Shown: piece after piece, positions 33,769-42,659 of the stretch
How the letters are laid out: each line of letters opens with the position of its first letter
How positions within the stretch are numbered: position 1 is the stretch's first letter
NCBI GenBank assembly: GCA_963806685.1
Contig: CAWDZB010000022.1
Location: forward strand, 1 to 64,000
Direction: 5' to 3'
DNA from: DDH964 sp963806685
Lineage (GTDB): Bacteria; Desulfobacterota; Desulfuromonadia; Desulfuromonadales; DDH964
Length of the DNA stretch: 64,000 nt
The notes under the pieces: model-generated
Databases searched by the model: none
The model's input: only the letters and a program-made list of their open reading frames with translations
What the model was told of the DNA's origin: nothing
Position numbers and translations under genes: made by a program

Positions 33769-36330
33769 TCAGGCCTTGGCCACCTGGACGGTAACCCGGT
33801 TGCTGTTGGCCGGCATCAGCTGCTGAACCGCCAGGTCGGCAAAATGGTAGGGCGCGAACAGCACCCCGGCTGGAATCTGCGCGCTGAATTTCACCGGGGC
33901 CAGGGTAGACCCCCACTCCGAGCTGAGCTTGACGCGGCCGCCATCCTTGACCCCACAGGCCTCGGCATTGGCCGGATTCATTGCGACGTAGCCGGCCGGA
34001 GCGACGGCCAGACAGCCGTCGGCATGGGTGGTGGTGGTGCCGAAATGGAACAGGATTTTTCCGGTCACCAGCTGCAGGCCGGTGACCACGGCCGGCTCGA
34101 TCGCCACCGGCGTGAAGTTCAGGCTGCCGGGGGCGGGAACGTAGGGCTCCTTGAGGCAGGGCCGGCAAAGACCGGGACCGGGAAAGCAGATATCGGAATA
34201 GAGGGGCGCCAGCTCCCTGATTTCGGTGAGCAGTGCCTCGGCCGACGGCGACTGCCCGGTCAGGCGCTGATAGAGATCGGCCAGTATCGCCAGATCCTCG
34301 CGGGCCTCACCCGGTGCTTCGGTCGCCTTGGCCAGGCAGTTGATGCGCTGGTCAAGGGAGGTGACGCTACCGCTTTTTTCGGCAAAGCCGCTGCCAGGCA
34401 GGACGACATCGGCCAGCGCGGTCAGATCGGAGGCGAGGATGTCCTGAACGACAAGGAATTCGACCTTTTCCAGGGCCCGGCGCCAACGCCCCGCTTCGGG
34501 GAAGGAAACCAGGGGATTGGTCGCCGCCAGGTAGAGGAACCGGATCGCGCCGCTCTCGATCCCTTCGAGGATGCCGAGGGCGTCGCGTCCCCCTTGCGGG
34601 AGGGTCGCCTGCCAGGCCGTTTCGAATTGCACCCTGGCCGCAGCGTAGTCCTGCTGCCCGGGAAGAAGCTCGGGACAGACCCCCATGTCGATCAGCCCCT
34701 GCATGTTCCCCTTCTCGTCGACCGGGAAGAGCCCTCCCACATCGCCGTGGAGCGCACCACAGACCAGGGCCAGGTTGGCCAGCGCGGCGGTGGCCGCCTC
34801 GGCATCCGGCCCCTTGCTGATGTCGGCGCCGAAGACCAGAGCTACGGTGTGCGCTTCCCCGAGGTGGCGGGCCGCCTCGACCAGCAGTTCCTCCGGCAGG
34901 CCGGTGACAGTGATTGCCGCGGCCAGGTCGAGTCCCTGCAGTGCTGCTTCGAGTTCGTCGGGATTGCCGACGTACTGCCGCAGGTAGTCCTCGTCGGCGA
35001 GCCCGGCGTCGAATATCATGCGGGCCAGGACCATAGCCAGCGCCACCTCGCTGCCGGGCCGGTAGCGCAGGGCGGTATGGGCATAGCGATCGAGTTTGGT
35101 CCCCCGCTGGTTGGCGACCACCAGCTTGCCGTCCCGCTTGCGGCAGGACCGCTCGATCTGCCAGTCGATGGCCGGCGCCTCGGCCGTCGCGTCACAGCCG
35201 AAAACCAGCACGGCCTCGGCCTTGCCGATCCGGGAAATGCGGTTGCTGGCGCCGGAAAGACCGAGGGCCTGGCGCAGCACCTTGTTGCTGCGCAGGGCTC
35301 CGAAGCGGGCCTCGGAATCGATATTGTTGCTGCCGAGCACGGCGCGGAAGAGCTTCTGGAAGAGGTAATTCTCCTCGTTGGTCAGCCGCGGCGAACCCAG
35401 CCCGGCAAGCGCCTGGCCGCCGGCAGAGCGCAGTTCCTGCAGCTTGGTGGTGACGCCCCCCAGGGCCGCGTCCCAGCTCACCGGCTGCTGGCCATCCCCC
35501 TGCTTGATCAGGGGCCGGCTCAGGCGCCGCGGGGAGTTCAGGTAGTCGGTGCCGAAGAAGCCGCCGATGCACAGGTTGCCGTCATTGACCGTCACCTCGT
35601 CTTCGGAGGTGACCCGGTAGACTTCGCCGCGCTTGACGTTGAGATCGACCTGGCAGTGGCTGCCGCAGGCGGTACAGACCGAGGGGACCTTGCGCAGCTC
35701 CCAGGGTCGGGCGCGGAACTTGAAGGGCTTGGAGATCATCGTCCCGGTCGGACAGACCTGGACGCAGTTGCCGCAGAACTCGCAGAGTTCGAGGTGCTTG
35801 TCGATGAACGCCCGGTCCCCCTTGTCGTTGACGAACAGGGCACTGGAACCGACCACCTCGTGGCAGACCTTGACGCACTTCTCGCAAAGGATGCAGCGGT
35901 TGGGGACCTGCTGTATCAGCGGCCAGTGGTTGATGACGTCGGGATTGACGTCTTCCGCGCCGAAGGGCTGGCGGGTGACGTCGTGGCTGTAGCAGACGTT
36001 CTGCAGGTCGCACTCGCCGCCGGCATCGCAGACCGGACAGTCGAGGGGGTGGTTGACCAGCAGCAATTCGACCACCTGGCGGCGGATTTTGCCGATTCGC
36101 TCGGACTGGGTGGTCACCACCATGTCGTCGACCGCCACCGTGTTGCAGGCGGTCATCGGCTTGTCGACACCATCGATATCGACCACGCAGATCCGGCAGG
36201 CGCCGGTCGGGGAGACCTTCTTCAGAAAGCAAAGGGTGGGGATTTTGACTCCGGCCTTCTCCGCTGCGGCCAGAATCGTCGCCCCCTTCCCGATCTGCAC
36301 CTCTTTGTCGTCGATCTTCAGCTTGACCAT
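33769..36330 (-). CDS. sfrA: NuoG/SfrA-like iron-sulfur molybdopterin-fold subunit
   Basis: The product is 853 residues. The N-terminal 2Fe-2S ferredoxin domain has Cys in 'TLCFLKKVSPTGACRICVV' and 'PMTAC'. It is followed by the His/Cys 4Fe-4S motif 'NHPLDCPVCDAGGECDLQN', two ferredoxin-type clusters (CILCEKCVKVC and CEFCGNCVQVC) and the 4Fe-4S domain 'VPSVCTACGSHCQVDL' opening a molybdopterin-oxidoreductase fold. This is NADH-dehydrogenase subunit G architecture. No other nuo gene is present, but the next gene upstream is SfrB-like. The pair therefore matches the SfrAB NADPH oxidoreductase of Geobacter, first described as a cytoplasmic Fe(III) reductase. Gap to sfrB is 84 bp. Confidence 0.85.
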   Translation of the reverse strand: MVKLKIDDKEVQIGKGATILAAAEKAGVKIPTLCFLKKVSPTGACRICVVDIDGVDKPMTACNTVAVDDMVVTTQSERIGKIRRQVVELLLVNHPLDCPVCDAGGECDLQNVCYSHDVTRQPFGAEDVNPDVINHWPLIQQVPNRCILCEKCVKVCHEVVGSSALFVNDKGDRAFIDKHLELCEFCGNCVQVCPTGTMISKPFKFRARPWELRKVPSVCTACGSHCQVDLNVKRGEVYRVTSEDEVTVNDGNLCIGGFFGTDYLNSPRRLSRPLIKQGDGQQPVSWDAALGGVTTKLQELRSAGGQALAGLGSPRLTNEENYLFQKLFRAVLGSNNIDSEARFGALRSNKVLRQALGLSGASNRISRIGKAEAVLVFGCDATAEAPAIDWQIERSCRKRDGKLVVANQRGTKLDRYAHTALRYRPGSEVALAMVLARMIFDAGLADEDYLRQYVGNPDELEAALQGLDLAAAITVTGLPEELLVEAARHLGEAHTVALVFGADISKGPDAEAATAALANLALVCGALHGDVGGLFPVDEKGNMQGLIDMGVCPELLPGQQDYAAARVQFETAWQATLPQGGRDALGILEGIESGAIRFLYLAATNPLVSFPEAGRWRRALEKVEFLVVQDILASDLTALADVVLPGSGFAEKSGSVTSLDQRINCLAKATEAPGEAREDLAILADLYQRLTGQSPSAEALLTEIRELAPLYSDICFPGPGLCRPCLKEPYVPAPGSLNFTPVAIEPAVVTGLQLVTGKILFHFGTTTTHADGCLAVAPAGYVAMNPANAEACGVKDGGRVKLSSEWGSTLAPVKFSAQIPAGVLFAPYHFADLAVQQLMPANSNRVTVQVAKA

Positions 36331-36414
36331 GGACTCATCACCTTTGCATGGACCGCGGCCGGGCCCCGGGACCCCGCCGCAGCATTCATATCAGTAGGTT
36401 TTCGGTGAACGCCG

Positions 36415-38370
36415 TCAGTTGACCGCGACCATTCCCACCCGGTAGCAACGCAGGCAGCGCTCGGCCTCGCGGACCGCCTGGCTCTCGGGCAGCGCCAGCT
36501 CGATCTCCTCGTAGTGCTTGGCCCGTTCCGCCCCCCCCACCTTGGGCTGGTGCTCCCGGTGCAGGCCGCCGAGAATACCAAGGTTCTCCTTGTCGTCGAA
36601 GACCCCGAACTGGTTGACGAGGTCCTCCATGGCGTCCTCCTGGTCGAGGTAGGCCTTGCCTTTGGTGAGCCAACGGTGCATGACCCGGGCGGCGCGGCGG
36701 CCGTGACCGACGGCGACGACCACGGTCATCGCCCCGTATTCGCAGTCGCCGCCGGCGAAGACTCCCTCGCAGTCGGTCATCATCGTCCCGCCGTGGGTGA
36801 CGATGCTGTTCCAGCGGGTCTGCTTGATGCCGAAATCCTCCTCCCCCAGGTAGCCGAGGTCGGGATCCTGGCCGATGGCCGGGATGACCATGTCGCAGGG
36901 GATAATGTACTCGCTCCCCGGCTTCGGTGCCGGCCGGCGGCGCCCCGATTCGTCCGGTTCGCCGAGCTCCATCACCACCACCTCGACGCCGACGACCTTG
37001 CCGTTCTCGGCGATCAGCCGGGTCGGGTTGCGCAGGAATTCGAACTGGACCCCCTCCTCCTCGGCGTCATCGACCTCATAGGATTCGGCCGGCATCTCCT
37101 TGCGGGTCCGGCGGTAGACCAGGATCGAATCCTCGCAGCCCTCGCGCAGGGCGACGCGGACGCAGTCGATGGCGGTGTTGCCGCCGCCGACGACGATCAC
37201 CCGCTTGCCGGTTTCGATCGGCTGGCCCAGGGCCACCGCCCGCAGGTAATTGATGCCGCCGGTGGAAAAGCCCTCGTAGCCGGCGTCCTCCCCCTCGACC
37301 CCCATCGGCTTCGACTTGAAGGCGCCGGTGCCGAGGAAGACCGCGTCGTACTGCTCCTTGAGTTCCTTGAGGGAGACATCGCGGCCGAGCTTGGTATTGT
37401 ACTTGATGGTGCCGCCGAGGCTGGTGATGATCTCCACGTCACGGCGCAGCAGGTGGCGCGGCATGCGGTAGTCGGGAATGCCGACGGCGACCGTCCCCCC
37501 CGGTTCGGGGAGCATCTCGAGGATCTCCACCTGGTAACCTTCGAGGAGCAGGTAGTAGGCGCAGGAGAGCCCCGCGGGACCGGCGCCGACCACGCAGATC
37601 TTCTTGTCAAGGCGGGCTTTGGCAACCATCGGCGGCTGCTTGCGGTGCATCCATTCGTGGTCGGAAGGGACGCGCTTCAACACCATGATGCTGATCGGTT
37701 CGTCGACCAGCGCCCGCCGGCAGGCCTTTTCGCAGGGATGCGGGCAGACCCGGCCGCAGACCGCCGGGATCGGCATGTTGCGGCGGATCACGTCGAGGGA
37801 CTCGTCGAAGCGGTATTCCTTGATCTCCTCGATGTAGGCGGGGATGTCGATGTGGGCGGGGCAGCGGTCCATGCAGGGCGCGGTGAGCTTTTCGCGGTAA
37901 GACTTGGCCGGTTTCGGCTTGCGCTGGCCGGCGATATAGTCGAGAAAGTCCTGGCGAAAGTGCTTGACGGCGTCGAAGACCGGCACCGCCGAGGTCATGC
38001 ACAGGGTGCACTTGCAGGTTTCCAGCAGGGCAGCCAACTCCCCGATGATCTCCAGGTCACGCTCCTCGCCATGGCCGGCGACAATCCGCGCCAGGGTGTC
38101 CTGCAGCACCCGCGTCCCCTTCTTGCCCGGGGTACACTTGGCGCAACAGTATTTCTCCTGAACCCGCTTCATGTATTCGGCGGTCATCGCCACTACGTCG
38201 GTATCGCGGTCCATCAGCACGATGCCGTCCCAACCCATGAAGGCGCCGATCTTGCCCTCGTCGAGATAGTTCTCGGCAAGCTTGAGTTTCAGTGACGCCA
38301 GATCGGCCTCGCCCCCTTGGCGATTGTCGACGATCTTGCGTCCCCAGCTGGAAAAAACGACCTGAGCCAA
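36415..38370 (-). CDS. sfrB: SfrB-like NAD(P)H oxidoreductase subunit (NuoF/GltD-type fusion)
   Basis: The product is 651 residues. The start is a TTG at 38370 preceded by AGGAGGT. The N-terminal part carries a NuoF-type 4Fe-4S element ('KYCCAKCTPGKKGTRVLQDT', residues about 73-92). The GltD-like part has cluster cysteines in 'CMDRCPAHIDIPAYIEEI' and 'CGRVCPHPCEKACRRALVD', the FAD site 'KKICVVGAGPAGLSCAYYLL', the NAD(P) site 'KRVIVVGGGNTAIDCVRVAL' and the late FAD motif 'DCEGVFAGGDCEYGAM'. It would take electrons from NAD(P)H and pass them through FAD and iron-sulfur centres to the SfrA-like subunit. In Geobacter this pair balances NADPH during acetate oxidation. Confidence 0.87.
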   Translation of the reverse strand: MAQVVFSSWGRKIVDNRQGGEADLASLKLKLAENYLDEGKIGAFMGWDGIVLMDRDTDVVAMTAEYMKRVQEKYCCAKCTPGKKGTRVLQDTLARIVAGHGEERDLEIIGELAALLETCKCTLCMTSAVPVFDAVKHFRQDFLDYIAGQRKPKPAKSYREKLTAPCMDRCPAHIDIPAYIEEIKEYRFDESLDVIRRNMPIPAVCGRVCPHPCEKACRRALVDEPISIMVLKRVPSDHEWMHRKQPPMVAKARLDKKICVVGAGPAGLSCAYYLLLEGYQVEILEMLPEPGGTVAVGIPDYRMPRHLLRRDVEIITSLGGTIKYNTKLGRDVSLKELKEQYDAVFLGTGAFKSKPMGVEGEDAGYEGFSTGGINYLRAVALGQPIETGKRVIVVGGGNTAIDCVRVALREGCEDSILVYRRTRKEMPAESYEVDDAEEEGVQFEFLRNPTRLIAENGKVVGVEVVVMELGEPDESGRRRPAPKPGSEYIIPCDMVIPAIGQDPDLGYLGEEDFGIKQTRWNSIVTHGGTMMTDCEGVFAGGDCEYGAMTVVVAVGHGRRAARVMHRWLTKGKAYLDQEDAMEDLVNQFGVFDDKENLGILGGLHREHQPKVGGAERAKHYEEIELALPESQAVREAERCLRCYRVGMVAVN

Positions 38371-38484
38371 TGCGACCTCCTGTCTACTCGCGCGCCATCG
38401 CCAAAGACGGCGCGGAGAACTCCCGCAAAAGACGGGAGAATCGACCTTTTCCCGCTCTTTTCTGGCAGTTGCCCGTATCTATTT

Positions 38485-38492
38485 TGTATACA
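38485..38492. promoter_or_regulatory. TGTATACA palindrome upstream of sfrB
   Basis: TGTATACA lies within TTTTGTATACAG, about 115 bp ahead of the sfrB start. GntR-family sites often have a TTGTATACAA core. A small stem CTCCCG/CGGGAG lies between it and the gene (38422-38440). No GntR gene is present in this window, so the assignment is tentative. Confidence 0.35.
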
Positions 38493-38633
38493 GTATGCAG
38501 CTAAATACCATAAAGGAGAAGTGCAAATCAAGGACAAATTTGTCTTCGGAAGGGCCGCCGGGCTGCTTCCGAGAGGCACCGGTTCGCCCCTTCCCGACCG
38601 GAGGGGGGCCAGCACCGGAAAGCGGGACGGGGC

Positions 38634-39050
38634 TCAGGGAAAATCGGGGAAGGGACCGACAATCTGCCAGTAGCCCGATTGCCAGCGACCGAGATCGACG
38701 TATTGCCAGGTCAGGTGAAGATGGCGGGTCTTGACGGTTAAGGAGGGGAGCAAATAGTAATCGATCTCCAGAGTGCTTTCCAGGAGCTGGGGATCGACCT
38801 CCTCGCCGGAGTCCGGCCGCACGTCGGTGATATGCAAACCCTCCAGGGCGGCAAAGTGCTTGCGAAAATCCTGCCGATATTCGGGCTGGAGGTACTGTGC
38901 TGCGCCCTGGAAATCGAGCCAGCGCAACCGGTTGGAGAAACGCTCCTCGGCCCGGGAAGGTTCCGGCCGCGGCACGGCAAACCGGCTGCAGCCACCGAAC
39001 AGGGCGGCAACCAACAACAGCAGCAGACCCATCTGCAGAACTTTGCGCAT
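38634..39050 (-). CDS. Small lipoprotein of unknown function
   Basis: The product is 138 residues from the ATG at 39050, which has GGGGAG six bases upstream. The signal sequence MRKVLQMGLLLLLVAALFGGC ends in a lipobox (LFGGC, Cys about 21). The mature part is an alpha/beta domain with 'EERFSNRLRWLDFQGAAQYL', 'YYLLPSLTVKTRHLHLTWQY' and a Trp-rich end (GRWQSGYWQIVGPFPDFP). The pattern resembles small envelope proteins that sit beside metabolic genes in Geobacter-like genomes; I do not recognise a named family. It is divergent from the glutaredoxin gene. Confidence 0.75.
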   Translation of the reverse strand: MRKVLQMGLLLLLVAALFGGCSRFAVPRPEPSRAEERFSNRLRWLDFQGAAQYLQPEYRQDFRKHFAALEGLHITDVRPDSGEEVDPQLLESTLEIDYYLLPSLTVKTRHLHLTWQYVDLGRWQSGYWQIVGPFPDFP

Positions 39051-39143
39051 TTTTCTCCCCTTTAATCCCTTGCCGCATCTTGCATGTCCATGCGGCTCGG
39101 CTAGAATATAGACCTTGCAGAATCCTGCCCCGGGAGTTCGACC

Positions 39144-39401
39144 ATGAAACGGATTGAGATCTACACCAATAGCTTCTGCCCCTATTGCAAGCGCGCCAAG
39201 GAACTGCTGCACATCAAGGGGGTCGAGTTCGTCGAGTACGACGTCACCAGCGACCCCGCCAAGGAGCAGGAGATGCGTTCCCGCTCGGGGCGCAGCAGGT
39301 TCCCGGAAATCTTCATCGCCGACCGGTTGGTCGGCGGCTGCAGCGAGCTCTTCGACCTGGACGAAAAGGGCGAACTCGACCGCCTCCTGCGCCTTAGCTG
39401 A
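39144..39401 (+). CDS. Glutaredoxin (GrxC type)
   Basis: The product is 85 residues. The dithiol active site CPYC is at residues about 12-15 (YTNSFCPYCKRAKELL), followed by the GSH-binding 'RSRFPEIFIADRLVGGCSEL'. The usual T-V-P of the cis-proline loop is replaced by R-F-P, with the proline kept. It reduces protein disulfides or glutathione-mixed disulfides. It overlaps the 3' end of the convergent methyltransferase gene by 8 bp. Confidence 0.93.
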   Translation: MKRIEIYTNSFCPYCKRAKELLHIKGVEFVEYDVTSDPAKEQEMRSRSGRSRFPEIFIADRLVGGCSELFDLDEKGELDRLLRLS

Positions 39402-41238
39402 ACTCCCCGCGAATCCTTCCCAGCAGCTCCAGCGCCAGTTCCACCCGGCCGAAGGGTGGCATCAGGTACCAGCCCGCCACCCGGCCGGTTCCCGCGGCGA
39501 GCAGCTCGCCGGCAATCGCCATCCCTTCGGCTACTCCTTCGGCGCCGCTCTTGCCGCGCATGCGTCGGCGCACCTCCTCCGGCAGCACAATCCCCGGCAC
39601 CTCGTTGTGCAGGAATTCCGCATTCCGTTCACTGACCAGCGGCAGGACGCCGACCAGCACCGGCACCCGGTAGGCGGCGGTGCGCTCCAGCAGCCGGTCG
39701 AGAATCGCGGCCGAATAGACCGGCTGGGTCTGCACGAAGCGAGCCCCCGCGGCCAGCTTCTTCTCCAGGCGCCGCAGCTGGCCGTCAATGTTGGGAAGGT
39801 TCTGGTTGAAGGCGGCGCCGAGCAGAAACGCGCTCTGTCCGCCGAGGTCGGCGCCGAGCAGGTTGCGACCGCTGTTGAGGGCCGAGAGCAGCTCCAGCAG
39901 GCCGATGGAGTTGAGGTCGAAGACGCTGGTCGCCCCTGATTCGCCGCCGACCGCGACCGGGTCACCGGTGACCGCGAGAATGGTGCGGATACCGAGCAGG
40001 TGCGCCCCCATCAGCTCGGAATGGAGGCCGATCAGGTTGCGGTCACGGCAGGTGACATGGACGATCACCTCCACCCCGGCCTGCTCCTGGATTTTCCGGG
40101 CCAGGGCGAGGTTGCCCATGCGGATGCGGGCCAGCGGATTCTCAGCGAGGCTGATGGCGTCGACGCCGGCCGCAGCCAGCTGCCGCGCTCCGTCAAGGAT
40201 CCTGCCGCAGTCGAAGCCGCGGGGCGGGTCGAGTTCGACGGTGACCACCGGTCCTCCCGGGCGCCGCTCCAGCCAGCGCCCCTGCGGAGTTGCAGCCGGT
40301 GCGGGAGCCACCGTGGCCGGGGCAGGTGCCGGAAGAGGGCGCGGCCGGGGTGCCGGCCGCAGCCCGGCGAGGGCTGCAGCCAGGGCGGCGATATGCTCCG
40401 GCGTGGTGCCGCAGCAGCCGCCGACCAGAGTCGCACCGGCGGCCACCAGGTCGCGGCCGGCGGCAGCGAAATATTCGGGGGTAGCCAGATAGATGTAGCG
40501 CCCGTCGAGGTACTGGGGGAAGCCGGAATTGGGGAACGCCGCCAGCGACAGCGGCGAGACCGCCGCCAGGCGTTGCAGCACCTTGCAGAGTTCCCTGGGT
40601 CCCGAGCCGCAGTTGGCGCCGAGGGCCGCGGCCCCGGCGGCGGTCAGACGCCGGGCCGCCTCCTCCGCGGTCACTCCCTCCCGGGTGCGGCCCTGTTCGA
40701 GAAAGGCCATCTGCGCCACCGCCGGCAGGCCGACAGCGGCGGCCTCGGCCAGAGCCAGCTCGAGGTCGCCGAGACCGGCGAAGGTCTCGAGCAGGAACAG
40801 GTCGACCCCGGCCTCGGCCAGGGCCAGCATCTGCTGCCGGAAGATCTCCCGCTTCTGGGTCACCGGCAGCTCGCCGCTCTCCCCGCGGGGGAGAAGCAGC
40901 GGACCGATGGAGCCGGCCACCAGCCGCTCCGGCCCGGCAACCTCGCGGGCCAGGCGGGCGCCGGCGCGGTTGATGTCGACGGTGCGGTGCTCCAGGCCGA
41001 CGGCCGACAGCCGCAGGGCGTTGGCACCGAAGGTGTTGGTCTCCAGCAGCCCGGCTCCGGCCTTGGCGTAATCGGCATGAACCTGGCGCACCAGTTCCGG
41101 GCGCACCAGGTTGAGATGCTCGAAGTTGGCATCCAGCGGTACCCCGCGGCTGTAGAGCAGGGTACCCATGGCCCCGTCGCCGATGACGATATCGGTCAGC
41201 AGGCGTTCGGGAAGGGGGAGGGATTTTGCTTCGGTCAT
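39394..41238 (-). CDS. Homocysteine S-methyltransferase / methylenetetrahydrofolate reductase fusion
   Basis: The product is 614 residues with two domains. N-terminal (about 1-290): homocysteine methyltransferase TIM barrel with zinc cysteines in 'ALGANCGSGPREL' and 'ATLVGGCCGTTPEHIAAL'. A Pro/Ala-rich linker follows (about 295-325, alternating APAP/ATV). C-terminal (about 330-614): MetF-type barrel with 'GAHLLGIRTILAVTGDPVAV' and 'GARFVQTQPVYSAAILDRLL'. The fusion makes 5-methyl-THF and uses or transfers methyl groups for methionine synthesis. It lacks the cobalamin-binding modules of full MetH. Confidence 0.93.
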   Translation of the reverse strand: MTEAKSLPLPERLLTDIVIGDGAMGTLLYSRGVPLDANFEHLNLVRPELVRQVHADYAKAGAGLLETNTFGANALRLSAVGLEHRTVDINRAGARLAREVAGPERLVAGSIGPLLLPRGESGELPVTQKREIFRQQMLALAEAGVDLFLLETFAGLGDLELALAEAAAVGLPAVAQMAFLEQGRTREGVTAEEAARRLTAAGAAALGANCGSGPRELCKVLQRLAAVSPLSLAAFPNSGFPQYLDGRYIYLATPEYFAAAGRDLVAAGATLVGGCCGTTPEHIAALAAALAGLRPAPRPRPLPAPAPATVAPAPAATPQGRWLERRPGGPVVTVELDPPRGFDCGRILDGARQLAAAGVDAISLAENPLARIRMGNLALARKIQEQAGVEVIVHVTCRDRNLIGLHSELMGAHLLGIRTILAVTGDPVAVGGESGATSVFDLNSIGLLELLSALNSGRNLLGADLGGQSAFLLGAAFNQNLPNIDGQLRRLEKKLAAGARFVQTQPVYSAAILDRLLERTAAYRVPVLVGVLPLVSERNAEFLHNEVPGIVLPEEVRRRMRGKSGAEGVAEGMAIAGELLAAGTGRVAGWYLMPPFGRVELALELLGRIRGEFS

Positions 41239-41346
41239 GCTGGCGCCGGGTCGGAGGTAAGTAATAACGATACCGCTTTATGCCACATCCAGCCGGAAAG
41301 ATAAAGCAGCTTCCCGGCCGGCCGCCCGGGGCGGACTCCGCCCCCG

Positions 41347-42582
41347 CTAATCCTGGGCGCGAAGGATGGCGGTATAGAAGCGGTGGCCGTCGGACTCGGC
41401 GACGGAGAGGGAGACTTCCAGAGCGAGCCGGCTGCCATCCCGGCGCCGGCAGAAAATGGTCCGGATTTCGCTGACCAGCCGCTCGGCGTGGACGGCGAGA
41501 TAAGCTGCGACATCCTCCCCAGGCGGATCCGGACAATCGTCATGCAGCAGACTGGAGATGGAAACGCCGAGGACCTCCCCCTTGCTGTAGCCGAAAATCC
41601 GTTCTGCCTGGCGATTGAAGAGGATGATCTGGCCATTGGCGAGGAAGGAGACGATGGCGTCACGCGCGGTTTCGGTCAACAGGCGGAAGCGCTGCTCCGA
41701 CTCCTCGAGATGGCGGGTCTTCTCGCCAAGATGGTCGATCATCTCGTTGAAGCCGTCGATCAGCCCCCCGATCTCGTCGCGGCTTTTGCGGGAGATTTTC
41801 TCCTCGAAGCGGCCGGTGCGGATGATTTCGCCGATGACTCCGCCCAGTTGCGTCAGCGGCCGGGTGACCGCCAGCCGGGTCAGCAGCCCGAGGCAGGTGA
41901 CCAGGGCCAGGAAGATGCCGCCGCTGTAGAGGAGTTGCCGGCGCAGGTTGACCACCACCTGGCGTTCCAGCCGGTCCATGGGGATGGTCACCGAGGCGGC
42001 GCCGATCACTTCGCCGATCCGGTAGTTGTAGGCCTGGTCCTTGTCTGGCGGGAAGAGGGTCTTGATGAACCGGGGAGCGTCCTCGGGGCGGCCGTGGCAC
42101 TCGAGGCAGCTGGTGTCGGCGGAAAAGGCCTGCAGGTAGCGGAAGACCGGTTCACCGGCCACCCTGGTGATGGCGTATTCCTCCCGCAACCCCGGCGTGG
42201 AGCGGAAGCGCTTCAGCACCGCGGCTTCGTAGGCATCCGGCGCATTCCGTGGGTTGCGGTAGCGGTCGGAGACCTGGTGAATGCGGTAACCGAGATCGCC
42301 GGCGACCAGCTGGCCGATGCGGTTGGAGGCGACCACCGGGATCAGCCCGTAGCGTTCGGGGGAGAGCTGCACCTGCCCGTCTTTGAGTTGCTCGGAGATG
42401 TATTCGCGGGCCCGGATCGCCTCATAGGCGATGATCCGCGACTTCTCTACCGCCTCTTCGATGGTCACGGCGCGCTGCTGGCGATAATTGATCCAGGCCG
42501 AGAGAGCGAAAAAGGCCAGCAGGATGCCAACTATGATCAGGTTGATTTTGGTCAGCAGACCGAAGGAACGAAACGGCGTCAT
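41347..42582 (-). CDS. Membrane c-type-haem sensor: DUF3365-HAMP-PAS
   Basis: The product is 411 residues from the ATG at 42582; an in-frame TTG two codons earlier is less likely. TM1 is at about 9-27. The periplasmic DUF3365 (Tll0287-like) domain contains a single haem motif CLECH near residue 160. TM2 is at about 218-238 (LLYSGGIFLALVTCLGLL), then a HAMP linker (TRPLTQLGGVIGEIIR) and a PAS domain (RFRLLTETARDAIVSFLANG to the end, with PAC-like 'EVSLSVAESDGHRFYTAIL'). There is no kinase, cyclase or chemoreceptor module after the PAS. It probably senses redox state or a gas in the periplasm and signals through an unknown partner. Confidence 0.85.
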   Translation of the reverse strand: MTPFRSFGLLTKINLIIVGILLAFFALSAWINYRQQRAVTIEEAVEKSRIIAYEAIRAREYISEQLKDGQVQLSPERYGLIPVVASNRIGQLVAGDLGYRIHQVSDRYRNPRNAPDAYEAAVLKRFRSTPGLREEYAITRVAGEPVFRYLQAFSADTSCLECHGRPEDAPRFIKTLFPPDKDQAYNYRIGEVIGAASVTIPMDRLERQVVVNLRRQLLYSGGIFLALVTCLGLLTRLAVTRPLTQLGGVIGEIIRTGRFEEKISRKSRDEIGGLIDGFNEMIDHLGEKTRHLEESEQRFRLLTETARDAIVSFLANGQIILFNRQAERIFGYSKGEVLGVSISSLLHDDCPDPPGEDVAAYLAVHAERLVSEIRTIFCRRRDGSRLALEVSLSVAESDGHRFYTAILRAQD

Positions 42583-42659
42583 CGGCAATCCATCCTGGCA
42601 GGTAAATCAGGGTAAGTCTAGCGGCAAAGGGATGCTTTGCAAGCCGGGCCTTCCGGCCC

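Noticed and set aside
33844..36408. Plus-strand open frame of 854 codons
   Set aside because: Antisense to the SfrA-like gene, whose iron-sulfur motifs are unmistakable; no domain pattern in the plus frame.
36514..38295. Plus-strand open frame of 593 codons
   Set aside because: Antisense to the SfrB-like gene; no recognisable features.
38523..38675. GTG-started plus-strand frame behind AAGGAG
   Set aside because: It runs antisense into the lipoprotein gene and has no recognisable protein pattern; the ribosome-site match alone is not enough.
41240..41346. SAM or cobalamin riboswitch ahead of the homocysteine methyltransferase gene
   Set aside because: Only about 100 bp with a 7-bp inverted repeat (GCTTTAT 41275-41281, ATAAAGC 41301-41307); no conserved riboswitch core visible.
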